From Nigrospora sphaerica (Eukaryota; Ascomycota; Sordariomycetes; Amphisphaeriales; Apiosporaceae): 64,000 nucleotides of DNA. The notes under the pieces were generated by a model that was not told where the DNA came from, ran no database searches, and saw nothing but the letters and a program-made list of their open reading frames with translations. The stretch is from NCBI GenBank assembly GCA_018287875.1, contig JAGVVL010000025.1:1674001-1738000 (forward strand). Reading direction: 5' to 3'. Position numbers and translations under genes: made by a program. This document shows, piece by piece, positions 44,642 through 56,506 of the stretch (position 1 is its first letter; each line of letters starts with the position of its first letter).

Positions 44642-45823
44642 ATGACGGGCTCGTCGGTGTCTTCAGCAGAGGCTCCCTGCCGGCCACTGTTGGCGCCATC
44701 CCGTCAGACCATGGCGTCCGACGAGACCTCGATGCCGACCCAACGGGTTCCCCACGACAACGATGCCGCCGGCGACCTCGACGCCGTCACGACCGGCACC
44801 ACGTCGGCGATCGGTGAGAACGAGGCCGGCCCCAACAAGCGCCAGGCCCAGGAAAGCGTCGGGGCGACTGTCGCGGGCGGCGCCGCCAATCAGGTCGTGC
44901 GCGCCGAACAATACGCAAACAATTACCATTTCCCGCCCAAGTACTCGTGGAGGGAGACGATCGAGCAGGGGCTCATTGACTTCTGGGCTTTTTACAACAC
45001 CGGATTCGGTTTTTTCCTCACCATATACTCGTTGAATGTGGTCGCATGGGGTGGCATGCTCTTCCTGCTGCTGTGCAATGCGGCGCCGCCCTCGGTCATG
45101 TGTTATCCTAACGGTGACTGCAACGATATCGACTCGCCGAGGCGGGTCTGGATCGAAACCGACTCGCAAATCCTGAACGCACTGTTCTGCGTGACGGGAT
45201 TTGGCCTGGCCCCGTGGCGCATCCGCGACCTCGTCCTCTTGCTCAAGTACCGCGCGGGGAAGAACACCGAGGCACTGCGGGAACTGGCGGGGGTGCATCG
45301 CAACTGGTTCCGACTCGCGGGCTCCGACAGCCTGCCTCCCACGCTGGGACCCAAGAACATCGAGGAGACAACCGTGGCGTACCCGGAGCACAGTGTGCCG
45401 TATCCGCTGGAGACCATTCCCGACGCGCCTCCCACGGGCATCCGCGCACCGCCCACCAAGCTGTGGAAGCTCGACTGTGTCGTCTGGTTCAATATCGCCA
45501 ATACGTTGCTCCAGGTCGTCTTGTCGACATTTATGTGGGCCTTGAACCGTTACGACCGGCCCAGCTGGTCTACCGGGCTGTTTGTTTGTCTAGCGTGCAT
45601 CGCGGCCGCGGTTGCGGGCATTCTCATGGGGGTGGAGGGCAAACACGTGAAAGCCATCGAGGGCGTGCCTTTGACCAAGAGGGATCTGAAGCGGCTGGCG
45701 CGGGATAAGGAGCTGGGCATCCCGCACTACAATAACCTCAAAGATAAGAACCCCGAGAAGGAGAAGAAGAAGAAGGAAAAGAAAGGAAAGGGTGCGGGTA
45801 CAAATGGGGAGAAGTCGAGGTGA
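44642..45823 (+). CDS. DUF2985 family integral membrane protein
   Basis: A single exon encodes 393 residues. The first 90 are polar and probably disordered; a later Met (residue 24, MASDETS) could be the true start. Two hydrophobic helices are clear near FFLTIYSLNVVAWGGMLFLLL and a third and fourth near WFNIANTLLQVVLSTFMWAL and GLFVCLACIAAAVAGILMGV. The conserved core WIETDSQILNALFCVTGFGL followed by PWRIRDLVLLLKYR is the DUF2985 signature. The C-terminus is a strongly basic tail of KEK repeats. The family is widespread in filamentous fungi and has no assigned function. No intron is needed. The next gene downstream is on the same strand but 1.6 kb away, so co-transcription is unlikely. Confidence 0.85.
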   Translation: MTGSSVSSAEAPCRPLLAPSRQTMASDETSMPTQRVPHDNDAAGDLDAVTTGTTSAIGENEAGPNKRQAQESVGATVAGGAANQVVRAEQYANNYHFPPKYSWRETIEQGLIDFWAFYNTGFGFFLTIYSLNVVAWGGMLFLLLCNAAPPSVMCYPNGDCNDIDSPRRVWIETDSQILNALFCVTGFGLAPWRIRDLVLLLKYRAGKNTEALRELAGVHRNWFRLAGSDSLPPTLGPKNIEETTVAYPEHSVPYPLETIPDAPPTGIRAPPTKLWKLDCVVWFNIANTLLQVVLSTFMWALNRYDRPSWSTGLFVCLACIAAAVAGILMGVEGKHVKAIEGVPLTKRDLKRLARDKELGIPHYNNLKDKNPEKEKKKKEKKGKGAGTNGEKSR

Positions 45824-45861
45824 GGGGGGGTTCAGGTGCGACCACTTTCCCTGAGCCCTGC

Positions 45862-46109
45862 CGGGAGTAGAACGCCCGTAACGCAGCAGGGCGCCCGCGC
45901 ATAATGTCTTTTTAGGAACATGAGTATAATGTCCCCAACACGTACATACAATAATAGGCCTAGTCGTGCCATCGCTGGCACGGGAGTGGAACGCCCGTAA
46001 CACAGAAGGGCACCCGCGCATAATGTCTACTTAGGAACATGAGTATAATGCCCCCGACACGTACATACAATAATAGACCCAGTCGTGCCATCGCTGGCAC
46101 GGGAGTGGA
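45862..46109. repeat. 119-bp tandem duplication (2.1 copies)
   Basis: Copy 1 is 45862-45980 and copy 2 is 45981-46099, followed by the first 10 bp of a third copy. The copies differ at 10 of 119 positions (8 transitions, 2 transversions), about 92 percent identity. Each unit ends with a small hairpin, GTGCCA-TCGC-TGGCAC, that spans the unit boundary. The repeat begins about 40 bp after the DUF2985 stop codon, so it is probably in that gene's 3' untranslated region or just beyond. Confidence 0.9.
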
Positions 46110-47480
46110 TCAATCCATTCGGATGGGTAACGGCGCTGGAACAGCCCGTCTCAGCCCGTCTCAACCCAAGCGAGTTGAGGCACTTTTGCATGGGCAGACA
46201 GTTCAGGTTCAATACGTTGCGAGTCGGCTGATGCCTGACAGAGACCAACGTTCAGCTTGGTGGGCCTCAGACAGCGAGGCTGAAGCGGACGCGGGCTCGA
46301 GGAATCGATCCTCGTGTGTGTGTGTGTCGTCATCAATGCGGCGTTTGTCCATCCTTTGGCAATGCATCGCAGTACCTGCCGCATGATAAAGTAACACATA
46401 GCGGTTGTCGGGTTCAACGAACTCTGCCCGCGTAAGGCGAGCAACATGGCGTATAAAGGTATGCACTCCCATACCTACATAGCTACATACGGAGGTGGTG
46501 TCGGCAGGTCTTTGTAAGTAACAGTAACCCTCCGACGTCATGGAACATGCTGACTGGCCAAGGCACTAGGTTGTGTGTCTTCCCCAGATTCAAGAGAAGA
46601 TGGCCGCTGATCCGATCCCCAACAAACCGCCCTATTGACGAAGGGGTCCACAGGGGGTCAAGGGGTCGACTCCAGTTGTCCACACAGCCAGCGAAGCAGT
46701 CCCTGGGTACCTTAGCTACTATCCTCCAGCTTCCGATTGGCGGTCCACACATAGTGGCATACTGCTGTTGGCTGTACGGGTTGCATCCGCGCAGATAGCC
46801 ATGTCAGTATATCCAAGGCTGTGCAAACATCCCGAATGCTTACTATTGGTGGTCTAATGGTTTCCAACAGGTCGCAGGTGTGTGTGGCAGGAGCGGCGGG
46901 TGACCGACCCATCTCGCCTCACGTGCCTCCACTGTCATGGGACGATAGATGGGAAACAACAAGACGGCGGGTCGACGGGCACCTGCGCTCATGGCCCCAG
47001 TAGCACCACCTCGCTAGCATTCCGTACACCGGCCCGCCAACAGACAGTCATGGGTTCCCAATAGTGGACAGTACCTGCAGCTGGAGGTCCGGCTCGATAA
47101 GATAAGAGCGCATGAAACAGGGACCTCGGTCGCTCCCATTGTACGTAAGTGCCTACGACCATCCTTAATCGCATCCTATGGGATGAGATCCCCATCTGTA
47201 CCTCCTCGTCCTCCCATACCCGTCTCGTAATCCATCCATCTCCCATCCTCACAACCCATCGCTTACCCGTCCATCCATGCGCTCCCCCCGCCTTGTCTCT
47301 TGAGGTGTTGCGGGTTTCCCTTCATCTCCGTCATTGCACGCCGACACCACCGGCCTGCCCACCTCGTTCCGTAGCAAGACACACGCATACGGGCGGTAAC
47401 TCGCACGTCTGGGTTACCCGGGCACTTATATTCCTTTCTCGCCTGCACGAGTCATTGTGGGACGAGACTATTCGCCCACC
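46110..47480. other. Gene-free spacer before the SLC35F6-like gene
   Basis: Roughly 1.4 kb with no recognised gene. A short GTGTGTGTGTGT run lies near 46315-46327. The right end should contain the transporter promoter. Confidence 0.45.
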
Positions 47481-48874
47481 ATGGCGTCCAGAGCCCTCAT
47501 CCCGTTTCTCGTGGGCATGATGCTTTTGACGGGAGTCTGCAACACCCTCCTTACCAAGTACCAGGTACGTTCTGCATCCCGCTTCGGACCTCTCACCTTG
47601 CCTTTCCCTGCTCCCGGCCTAACCTGCGCGCTTCTCACAGGACAACCAATGCGTCCGCGACTGCGATGGCCCCAAGCCGAAGCACTTCGAGCAGCCGGTG
47701 CTGCAGACGTTCCAGATGTTCATCGGCGAGGCCGGATGCTGGCTCGTCGTGGGCGGCATGGCCGTCTACCGCAAGTACTTCAACAAGCCGACCCCGGACG
47801 AGAACGGATACCGCCCCGTTGATACGGCGGAGCCGGCCGATGGTGCGTCGGAGGGCGCCCCGGCCCACGGCCACCGCCCGGCCAAGGACGTGCCTGAGGA
47901 TGCGCTGAGCGGCGCCCGCATCCTGTTGCTGTCCCTCCCGGCCATCTGCGACATCTGCGGCACCACCCTCATGAACGCCGGCCTCCTCATGGTGGCGGCT
48001 AGCATCTACCAAATGACCCGGGGAGCCCTGGTGCTGTTTGTGGGACTGTTCAGTGTCATCTTCCTGCGTCGTAAGCTGTATGCCTACCAGTGGCTTTCCC
48101 TGGTGGGCGTCGTGCTGGGCGTGGCCATCGTGGGTCTTTCCGGCGCCATCGACCCGGACACCAAGGCCAAGGCCACCTCGGCGGCCGACCTGGCCAAACG
48201 CGTCATTGAGGCGGCCATGGCAAAGGACGACGAGGCCATGCCCGAGGCGGCGCGCGCCATCATTGGTGTCCTGCTCATTGCCGGTGCCCAGATCTTCACG
48301 GCGACACAGTTCGTGCTGGAAGAGTGGATTCTCGAGCGGTCCACCATTGAACCCATCAATGTGGTCGGCTGGGAAGGCCTGTTTGGGTTCGCCGTGACCC
48401 TAATTGCCATGATTGTGCTGCACTTTGCCGTCGGCCGGACCGAAGCTGGCCGCTTGGGCATGTTCGACATGTCTGAGGGCTTCCGCCAGATGACGCAAAA
48501 CAGGGCCGTGCTGGTCTCTAGTTTCCTGATCATGTTCAGCATCGGGTAAGTTTGCCTAGTTGGGGAATACAGGCGGGTGGGATGCTGACAGAATCATGTG
48601 TAGCGGCTTCAACTTCTTTGGTCTCTCGGTGACCCGTACCGTGAGCGCCACCTCGCGATCCACCATTGACACCTGCCGGACCCTCTTCATCTGGATCGTA
48701 TCGCTGGGCTTGGGCTGGGAGTCGTTCAAGTGGCTGCAGGTCCTCGGCTTCGCCCTGCTCGTCTACTTCACTTTTGTTTTCAACAACATTGTGCAGCCCC
48801 CGCTGAGGTCTCTCCGGGTCGACGATCGCGAGATCGAAGAACTGCTGCCCGAAGAGCCCATTGAGCACATCTAA
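47481..48874 (+). CDS. SLC35F6-like drug/metabolite-superfamily transporter
   Basis: Three exons (47481-47564, 47641-48545, 48604-48874) with introns of 76 and 58 nt encode 419 residues. The N-terminal helix LVGMMLLTGVCNTLLTKYQ and the segment FEQPVLQTFQMFIGEAGCWL match the SLC35F6 group. About ten transmembrane helices are expected (two EamA halves), e.g. QWLSLVGVVLGVAIVGLSGAI and WLQVLGFALLVYFTFVFNNIV. The C-terminus is acidic and cytosolic. Human SLC35F6 is reported at lysosomal or mitochondrial membranes; relatives carry nucleotide-sugars, but substrate and compartment here are unknown. The exon 1 boundary after TKYQ and the exon 2/3 join FSIG-GFNFFG keep the frame. Upstream neighbour is the DUF2985 gene. 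Confidence 0.9.
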
Positions 48875-50202
48875 CGCCGAGGGCGGAGCTGAGGGGCAAT
48901 GGGCTGGGATAGATCCTGTACCACATGCCCCTTGGTGTGAGATTGATTTATGGTTTGCTTTTCTCCTATTCATACCCAAGTCGAGGCAGAGGTATGGCTC
49001 GGAATAGGCTGTATCTCTAGTCTGGGTTGGCTGGATTACAATGATGGACGGCTGGGGCATTACATTGGTGTTAACGGAGTAAACGGGGGCTACGGGGGCT
49101 ACGGGGGCTACGGGGAGTTGCATCTGTGACTTACACCATTGCATCATCAATAACACATCACCCACTGCAGATGCCATGTTGCTTGTCCAGTGCACCGCAT
49201 GATCGTACTGGGTCTTGTGGAAGAGGCCCCCCTCTCGCAGGCAAGAAGCGACCAAAAGGAGCGAAACTTTCCGTCACTCGTCTCCTCTCTGGCCCGAGTA
49301 CCGGTCAGTATTCCGCCTTGACGATACATTACAATTAAACCCGGTCCAGACGGCATTTCAGTATGTGTAGAGTGCTGAACAGTGGCGTGCTGGCATGATA
49401 TCGCTTGTACCTAATGTACCTGTATAACCAGCATTGCTGAGCAATAGATACCTCTGCGAAGGCGTTACCGTCTCCCCGTCTCCTCTTCTTCGTTAAATCC
49501 TTTCTCCGCCACGCCGCTTTCCCCTGGCCCCCTCTGGATAAAGCGTCGAAACGACGGCGTGCAACGAAACCTGTGTCGTATCGCAGCATGGGGAAAAAGG
49601 GGGGAGAGGGCGGGTGGTCCTTCCACCCGAGCGTCGCGGCCAAATCGAGAACACCCCACCGTCTGCTGGCTATGACGAGGGCCTCCTGGCCGCCGGGGGG
49701 CGCGGTACTGCCCAACTCCCCTCCAACTTTCGAATCCCCCGCCAACCGCCCAGGGGGTGCCGAGCGGGGGGATGCGCGGTGACAGGTACTGCGGGACCGG
49801 GAAGGGCGGGGGTGGGAGTGAGGTGGAAGGGATCGGAAGAACTGTCCCTTCGCCCTCGTACAGGAGCACTGCTCTTAGCTGCCCTCCTTACGAGTGGCGC
49901 CCGGGGCCGCTTTCGGGTGCAGAGTATTTCGTAGTATTCCTGGGGTCCGTTGTATTCTCAGGGTACCCAAAGGGTGTGCAGGGCGTAGGACCAAAAACAG
50001 CCGACCTTTTGCCTCGGCAGCCGGCATACATCCTTGTGTTTAGAACGCAGGTCATTACGAGCTGAATGGGGACAATTATCTCAATGTTAAGCAAACTTTC
50101 CTCCCCCTACGAGATTGACATAAGGGCTATGCGATTTTCCCTCTTCTTCTTCCTCCCCCCTCTTTCTCCTCTCCTTCCCATCCCCTGCCGCGCGCATCCC
50201 TC
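48875..50202. other. Convergent spacer between the SLC35F6-like gene and palB
   Basis: 1.3 kb between convergent stop codons. It contains the G-rich 9-bp tandem array at 49083-49115 and otherwise no recognised gene. Confidence 0.5.
49083..49115 (+). repeat. 9-bp G-rich tandem repeat, potential G-quadruplex
   Basis: The unit ACGGGGGCT occurs three times and then ACGGGG, giving runs of 5, 5, 5 and 4 G separated by 4 nt. This satisfies the usual G3+N1-7 quadruplex rule. It lies about 210 bp after the transporter stop codon on the sense strand. Confidence 0.8.
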
Positions 50203-52927
50203 CTAGGTGTTGTCCTCCCAGGGCCCGACGGTGACGGGGCCCTCGCTAAGGATCTCGACGCTCAGGCCGTCGTCAGGGGCGGCAGGGGCGGCGTGGACGC
50301 CGCCGAGGACCTGGACGACGATCCACAGGCCGCGGGCGCGGAAGCGCAGGGGGTCGAGATCGAACTCGCGGGTACGCAGGCCGACGAGGCCAACCTCTCG
50401 GAACTCGCCGCCGTCGCCGTCGCCCGTGGCCGCCACGACGGTACGGTCGGGCCCGCGGCCAAGTTCGACACGCACGCGCACGTTGGGCAGGCTGCGCGGC
50501 GTACCGGGCTGCGTGCCGCGGGCCGAGGAGCCGCCGCCGCCGGGGCCGGGACCTCCGCCTGCTGTGGATCGCCGCATCACTATCAGACTCGCCTTGGTCA
50601 GGCGCGGCACCGACACGGCCGCCCGCTTGCGCTCCTCGCCTGGCGCGAAAACCAGGGGCGCCAGCGGCGTACGCAGCATCCCCGCCGCCTCGGCAGCCAC
50701 GGGTGTCAGGCTCGTGATGGCGTTGGCGCCGACGCGCAACACAAAGTCGGCCAGCTGGCCCGGCTCAAAGGTGCTGCAGACAATGGTGTAGGTGCCCGCG
50801 TCCAGGTGCGGCGCCTGGAGCAGCGCGCAGCCCCGCCGGTACTCGCCCGACGTGGCGACAATGTCGCGCACCGTCAGGTTCGTCACGCGCCGGCCTGACG
50901 CCCACACTAAATCGATGTGCACGGCGAGGTCCGCCACGGCGGTGCTCAGCAGGATGGAGAGCGGGCCGCCCTCGCGCGGCACGGTGAGGGAGAACTGCGG
51001 GTTAAACAGATACGTGGCGGCGGCGGCATTACCACCCGCAGTGCGCCGCGTCCAGGACCCTTGCAACTCCGTGTAGTGTTGCATGCTGTCGCGGGCCTTG
51101 CCGATGTCGAGATGGCAGCGCGAGAAGAAAGAAAGGGTGAAGGTGTACTTGGGCAACGGCAGGGCCTGTTGTGCCACGACGATGGTGTACGAGACGCCCT
51201 TTTTCGCTTCGAAAGGGGCCAGCGTCTGCGGTGAGTCGACAAAGGGGCCCCGGTACAGCGATTTGTCCCCAATCTCGACGCGGCGGCCGTCGGTGTTGTC
51301 GAAAATGTACAGGCTCATGAAGCCGAGTTTATTGGACACGTCGGCCAGCGTTGAGTTCATTCGAGACTTGGAGATGTCAAGCTCGATGTCTTGGAAGTGC
51401 CGGCTGAGCAGGATCCACGTGCTCCCCGAGGCGCTGGCCGTCATGGAGTACTGTACGTTGTGGGCCAGGGATTCGGACATGCTGGGTGAAGGGAGCTCCC
51501 ACATGAAGTGGTGATCTTGCCGCTCGGTAAAGAGCCCAGGGTTCCAGTTGAGGTAAAGAGACTCGAAGTTCTGCGTGACATCGTCAAAGCTGATCCAGAA
51601 CGAACCAGGCTTTAGTTTCACCGGATGGTCGTCAGCACCGCCACGCCCGGCATCCCAGGATCCAATCCCTTTCCAGACCAAGCCGTCACACCACGGGTTC
51701 TTGACGAGCATTCTTCTGCTGCCAGAGGCCTCAGATATGTCCAGCACTGCGTAATCGTGCTCGCCTACCAGGCCTAGCGTCTCCTCCTCGGCGGCCGACA
51801 GTCGCCCGGTCCCAAGGGTGACGATAACGTCGCCGTAGTCATAGGCCTTCTTGACCCGCGTCCAGGTCTGCTCAAAGTCTATGTCGTCGCCCTGGAGAAA
51901 CAGCTGCTGCGGTATCCAGCCGGTGATCACGCAAAGGTCGGTGCCCGAGTTGCTGCCGGGGAAATCGTAACCACCGCGGACCTTGAGGTAGGCCTTCTCC
52001 ACGAGTGCCGGCCAGATGAGCTTGGGATTTTGTCGATCGACCACGTACAGAGTGCGCTCGTTGCACGACGACGGCAGCCTGTCGTCGATGACGACTTTGC
52101 GGAAACAGCCATTAAAGTTCATGCGAAAGATGTAGCGGCCGTTGTCGGCCACCTTGGCCTGGCCCGAGTCGGTGTCGATGGGAAACATGATGGCGGGCAG
52201 GAGTGACGAAGGCCCGGGCTGCAGGTGCTTGATGCCGGCGCTCAGGCTGGCAACGACGGAGCAGTCTGTTGTGATGTCCTGAACCAAGTCAAAATCGTCA
52301 TCGGCCTCCATCAACAAGCGCTTGGCATCGGCTTCGTCGGCGGCCGGCTGCCCGTGGCTCGCCATCTCCAACGGTCGTTTCCAGCCCGCAAAGACATCTT
52401 TTTGGTGTTCCGATAGGGAAAATTCACACGGATCACTGCCAGGTCCGTCAGCTGCCCCCTGGCGCCTCTGTGCCCGTCCGACTTGTACGCGATCCTACCT
52501 GAAAGGGGCCCCCTGGAAGTCTGCGGGATCCGGATCCGACTCCCAAGGCGGGAAAATGCCACCGTGTAATTTGGAGCCGCGGAGAAGAATGTTCTTCTCG
52601 CTCGTAGGAATCTGTCTCACCAGCCGGGGCATGCGCAGACGTTTCTCCACCTGACTGACGGTATCGACGGCACGGGCGGCCTTCTTGAGTCGTTCGGCCA
52701 GTGAGATCATGTCATTGCATTTCAGCTTGAGCCGGTTCTTCTCGGCCGGCAGCTTAGCGGCAGCGGCGGCCTTCATGTACAGCTCGGCGGCTGCAATGGC
52801 ATGGTCGAGGGCGTCCTGCCCTGAGCATCGTGAGGTCTGGGCCTCGCGAGCCTGAATGCGCATCAGCTCGTGCCAGGGGGTCGGCAGATGGAGGCAATGT
52901 GGCAGCTACCTTGGCTTCGGCTTCCAT
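50203..52927 (-). CDS. palB: Calpain-like cysteine protease PalB/Rim13
   Basis: Three exons (52927-52910, 52851-52499, 52435-50203) with introns of 58 and 63 nt encode 867 residues. The first exon codes for only six residues (MEAEAK), and joining it gives the family N-terminus. An MIT domain occupies about residues 5-85 (ALDHAIAAAELYMKAA). The calpain catalytic triad is complete: Cys182 in TTDCSVVASL, His350 in GEHDYAVLDI and Asn370 in VKNPWCDG. The C-terminal half has calpain beta-sandwich (C2-like) domains. PalB is the endosomal, ESCRT-III-associated protease of the ambient pH pathway that cleaves the transcription factor PacC/Rim101 at alkaline pH. No other pal gene is in the window. Length is normal for the family. 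Confidence 0.93.
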
Positions 52928-54654
52928 GGTGAGGGGCGCGTGTGTGTAAGTGCGCGGAGGAGGAGCGGCGCGAGACAGAAAGGCTCATCTATAGCACCAG
53001 ACCCGGGTATCCAGCGGGAGACTCGGTCTACTTGGGCACATACGCGGCGCGGGCTGCATGTCGCCTGAGGTTTGGTTCGGGGGAAGCCAAGGTGGCAAGG
53101 CAGGCCAGGCGATGCAGGCTTGGCCCCGCCCACAAACGAACGCGACGGTGTTGTTTTAAGAGGATTCTTGAATATGCAGGCTATCCAGGCTCAGGCGCGG
53201 GTCACGGATCGGGCGGCCCGACGGGGTGGTAGTGAGATTTGTCCAACCGGCCGAGAAGGAGTACGACCTGTCAGAATTAATGCGATGATGCTTCGGAGTC
53301 CATGGCCGGGATGGTAGGCGCAGAAGTGAACAGCGCGTGCGCGCTGCAGTAAGGCGACCGACATTCTGCCGATAAGCTCCGTAGAGAGAAGGGCGGGTTC
53401 CTGGCGAGACGAAGTGCGAGACTGCTTGCTATGTTTTAAAAAAAAAACACCGGACCGTGGGCATGAGCAGTAACGGGGCCGGAATACACATTTACATGTA
53501 CTTGCAGACTTGCTGACGTCGGATCGACCCAAACGGCTGGTGTCTGCTGAAGCCGTCATGAAAGAAGGCACGCCTTGCATTAGTGAGAGCGACGCGTTTT
53601 GCCCTTGTTCCGGGTGATGGTTCGAGAAGTGCGCTTATGCAGAAGGGCTGCTGTTTGGCTTCCGCTGGGATTGGACGTCGCAACCTAGGTACGATACAGC
53701 GTTCTCATACATACATGTACATTTCCAATTAGGGCAGTATACGTCTTTTCACATGTATGTCGCAGTCCTCGCTTCTTCTTCTTCTTTCCCTTTCCTATCC
53801 CTCCAGGGAAGGGTGATGCGTCCGGGTTGGATAGGGAAGTACATTACATAGACAGGGCTCCTCGGAGGTACCTACCCTCCCATTCCCACGGCACCCAGAA
53901 CAAAGCTCTGGCTGGTAGGTTAAGATGGATGTAGGCATGTCATTGGGGGCCGTTCTGTCACCTCTCCCCCGTCAGCCACTGACAACTCAGGAAGCTCGGG
54001 CGCCGAACGGGCCGCCAAGGGTACGGGCGCAGAGGCAATGGGTGGCTGTTTTTGCCGACGCTGGCACCCACGGCACCCTGGCTGACGAAAGACACACGCT
54101 AAGATAAGCGATGCAGGGCCGAGGTTCACGGGCTCACGGCCGCCGACGGGCGACGTTCACGGGACTTGAAAGCCATCGTGGCCGACACTGGATGACGGGC
54201 ACGACGGAGGTCACCACGTCCTGCGCCCCCAAGCTCGGGTATAGAAAAGCATCGCATCGCATTCCCCTCGCCTTTCCCCTTTCCCTTCCCGCCGTGTAAA
54301 CACCTGCAACCTCCGAATCCCCGTCCCCCCATCCACTGCGTACGCCCTCGGTACTTCCTGCGGAACAGGTCCGCCCTGTCCCACTGACCTCATACCGAGG
54401 CTAGTCGCTAGGCCTGGAGATCACCCCGGACGTCGAGTCAAGGCGCCCTCGCCCTGCACGTCCAGTAGACGTCCCAGCGGCCGCCCCGTGAGACAGGCAC
54501 AAACCCGGGGGCACGAGAGAAAGAGAAAGAGAGACAGAGCGCGAGACCCGAAGGGGAAAGATAAAAACACAGCCGAAGCGCCCCAAACAATAAGCAACCT
54601 CCGGTCCTTGTGTCGTCTCCGTCCGACCCCTTCCCGCCGCCCCCAATCGCAACC
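52928..54654. promoter_or_regulatory. Divergent spacer between palB and the peroxisomal carrier gene
   Basis: 1.7 kb between head-to-head start codons, so both promoters lie here. An AGGTACCT palindrome is at 53866. No recognised coding sequence. Confidence 0.5.
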
Positions 54655-54842
54655 ATGACCGCGCAATCGAAACCCGCGGCGCTGCCCCCGTGGGGTCTGG
54701 CCGTCGCCGGCTCGACGGGCGCCGTCCTCGCGAACGCCCTGGTATATCCTCTCGACATGTAAGCCCCAACATCCCCCCTCCGCCCTCCCTTTCTTCCCCC
54801 CGTGGCCGTCCCGTGTCCCCGCCCGTCCGGGGAGGGGCGGCG

Positions 54843-54876
<34 letters not shown>

Positions 54877-56108
54877 GGGTTGACATGCTCCCCCCCTCGC
54901 CCCTTCGGCTCCGCGCAGTGTCAAGACCCGGCTCCAGGTGCAGGAGAAGCGCGACCACGCGGCGCCGGCGCAACCGAGCGACGAGCCGCACTACACGTCT
55001 ATGTGGGACGCCATCAACAAGATCATGGCCGAGGACGGGCTGCCGGGGCTGTACGCGGGCATGCACGGCTCGCTGCTGGGCGTCGCGTCGACCAACTTCG
55101 CCTACTTCTACTGGTACTCGACGGTGCGGACGCTCTACCTCAAGACGGCGGCCCGCGGCAGCGCGGCGGCGGCGGGCCCCTCGACCCTCACCGAGCTCGG
55201 CCTCGGCGCCATCGCCGGTGCCCTCGCCCAGCTGTGTACCATCCCCGTCGCCGTCGTCACCACGCGCCAGCAGACGCAGGCCAAGCATGAGCGCAAGTCC
55301 TTCCTCGAGACGGGCCGCGAGGTCATCGAGGGCGAGGATGGCGTCTGCGGCCTCTGGCGCGGCCTCAAGGCCAGCCTCGTGCTCGTCGTCAACCCCGCCA
55401 TCACCTACGGCGCCTATGAGAGGCTAAAGACGGGCCTCTTCCCCAACAAAACCCGCCTGACGCCCCCCGAGGCCTTCCGTAAGTCGGCCGCTTTCTCTCC
55501 TTTTCGCCTGCCCCGTCTTGTCCGTCCCGTCGTGCGTGCGCGCGCGTGCGTGCGCGTGCGTGTGCGGGAAAGAGGCTAACCGTCGCTCCCTTTTCCAGTG
55601 CTGGGTGCCATGTCCAAGGCGTTGGCCACCATCGTGACGCAGCCCCTCATCGTCGCCAAGGTCGGCCTGCAGTCCAAGCCGCCACCGTCGCGCCAGGGCA
55701 AGCCCTTCAAGAGCTTCGTCGAGGTCATGCAGTTCATCGTCAAGAACGAGGGCCCCCTGGGCCTGTTCAAGGGCATCACCCCGCAGATCCTCAAGGGCTT
55801 CATGGTCCAGGGTATCCTCATGATGACCAAAGAGCGGTACGTGTTTTCCTTTCGGCCCCGGTCTACGTCGGCTACGATAAGAAGGGAGGGGGGGGAGGGA
55901 GGGACCCGAAACCAATCTCCCTTTTTCTCCCCTTTCCTGGGTACTTATCCGTACAAGCCTTGCTGACATGACATGGGAAACGTACAGAATGGAACTGCTT
56001 TTCATCCTCCTCTTCCGCTACGTGCGCCAACTACGCGCCAAGCAGCTCGCCAAAGTCGCCGAGCTGGCCGCCAAGGCCAAAACCGCCACCCCCATCATCG
56101 CCAAATAG
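54655..56108 (+). CDS. Peroxisomal adenine nucleotide carrier (Ant1/Pmp47 family)
   Basis: Four exons (54655-54758, 54919-55478, 55599-55836, 55988-56108) encode 340 residues. Three mitochondrial-carrier repeats are seen, with helix 1, 3 and 5 signatures YPLDIVKTRLQ, IPVAVVTTRQQ and QPLIVAKVGLQ; the second and third depart from the strict PxDxxK form, as is usual in this branch. The block GLYAGMHGSLLGVASTNFAY matches Pmp47/Ant1, which exchanges ATP for AMP across the peroxisomal membrane to support fatty acid activation and beta-oxidation. The basic C-terminus (KAKTATPIIAK) is short. Introns are 160, 120 and 151 nt, all longer than the window norm; the first contains a (CAG)10 repeat. It is convergent with the CRAL-TRIO gene. 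Confidence 0.92.
54846..54875. repeat. (CAG)10 repeat inside intron 1 of the carrier gene
   Basis: Ten perfect CAG units lie in intron 1 (54759-54918), 43 nt upstream of the 3' splice site. Each unit contains an AG that could compete as acceptor. Confidence 0.85.
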
Positions 56109-56506
56109 TGCACCGGAGCGGGTGGGAAAGGCTCGATGACGGGGAAACGCCCCTAGGGCGCCAACGGGACAAACGTGGAAGACGGGCGAGAATATGGCAT
56201 TCTCCGCCCCCGGGATGTTGTGAATTTAGCATGGCCGTTATCGGGCGGGAGGCATATGGACGGCTGCTACTTATTGAACCTATAGAATCACGAGCATTAG
56301 TACATGTATTCCTCGTATGTTTTCCGACATGCAACCTTATTTGGCCCGAGGACTAAGTTTCGTGGCGGGACCACGGCACGGCCGGCATCCCGGAGTCGTA
56401 TTCATCCAGTCTATGCCCACTTGTATATATTAAGATGCAGCCCCATCCCCTACGGCGCCGGCCCCTCTCTCCGCTCCCCTCCCTAGTTGGCGGCCTTCCC
56501 CATCGT
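56109..56506. other. Convergent spacer between the carrier and CRAL-TRIO genes
   Basis: 398 bp between convergent stop codons, holding both 3' untranslated regions. Nothing else seen. Confidence 0.5.
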
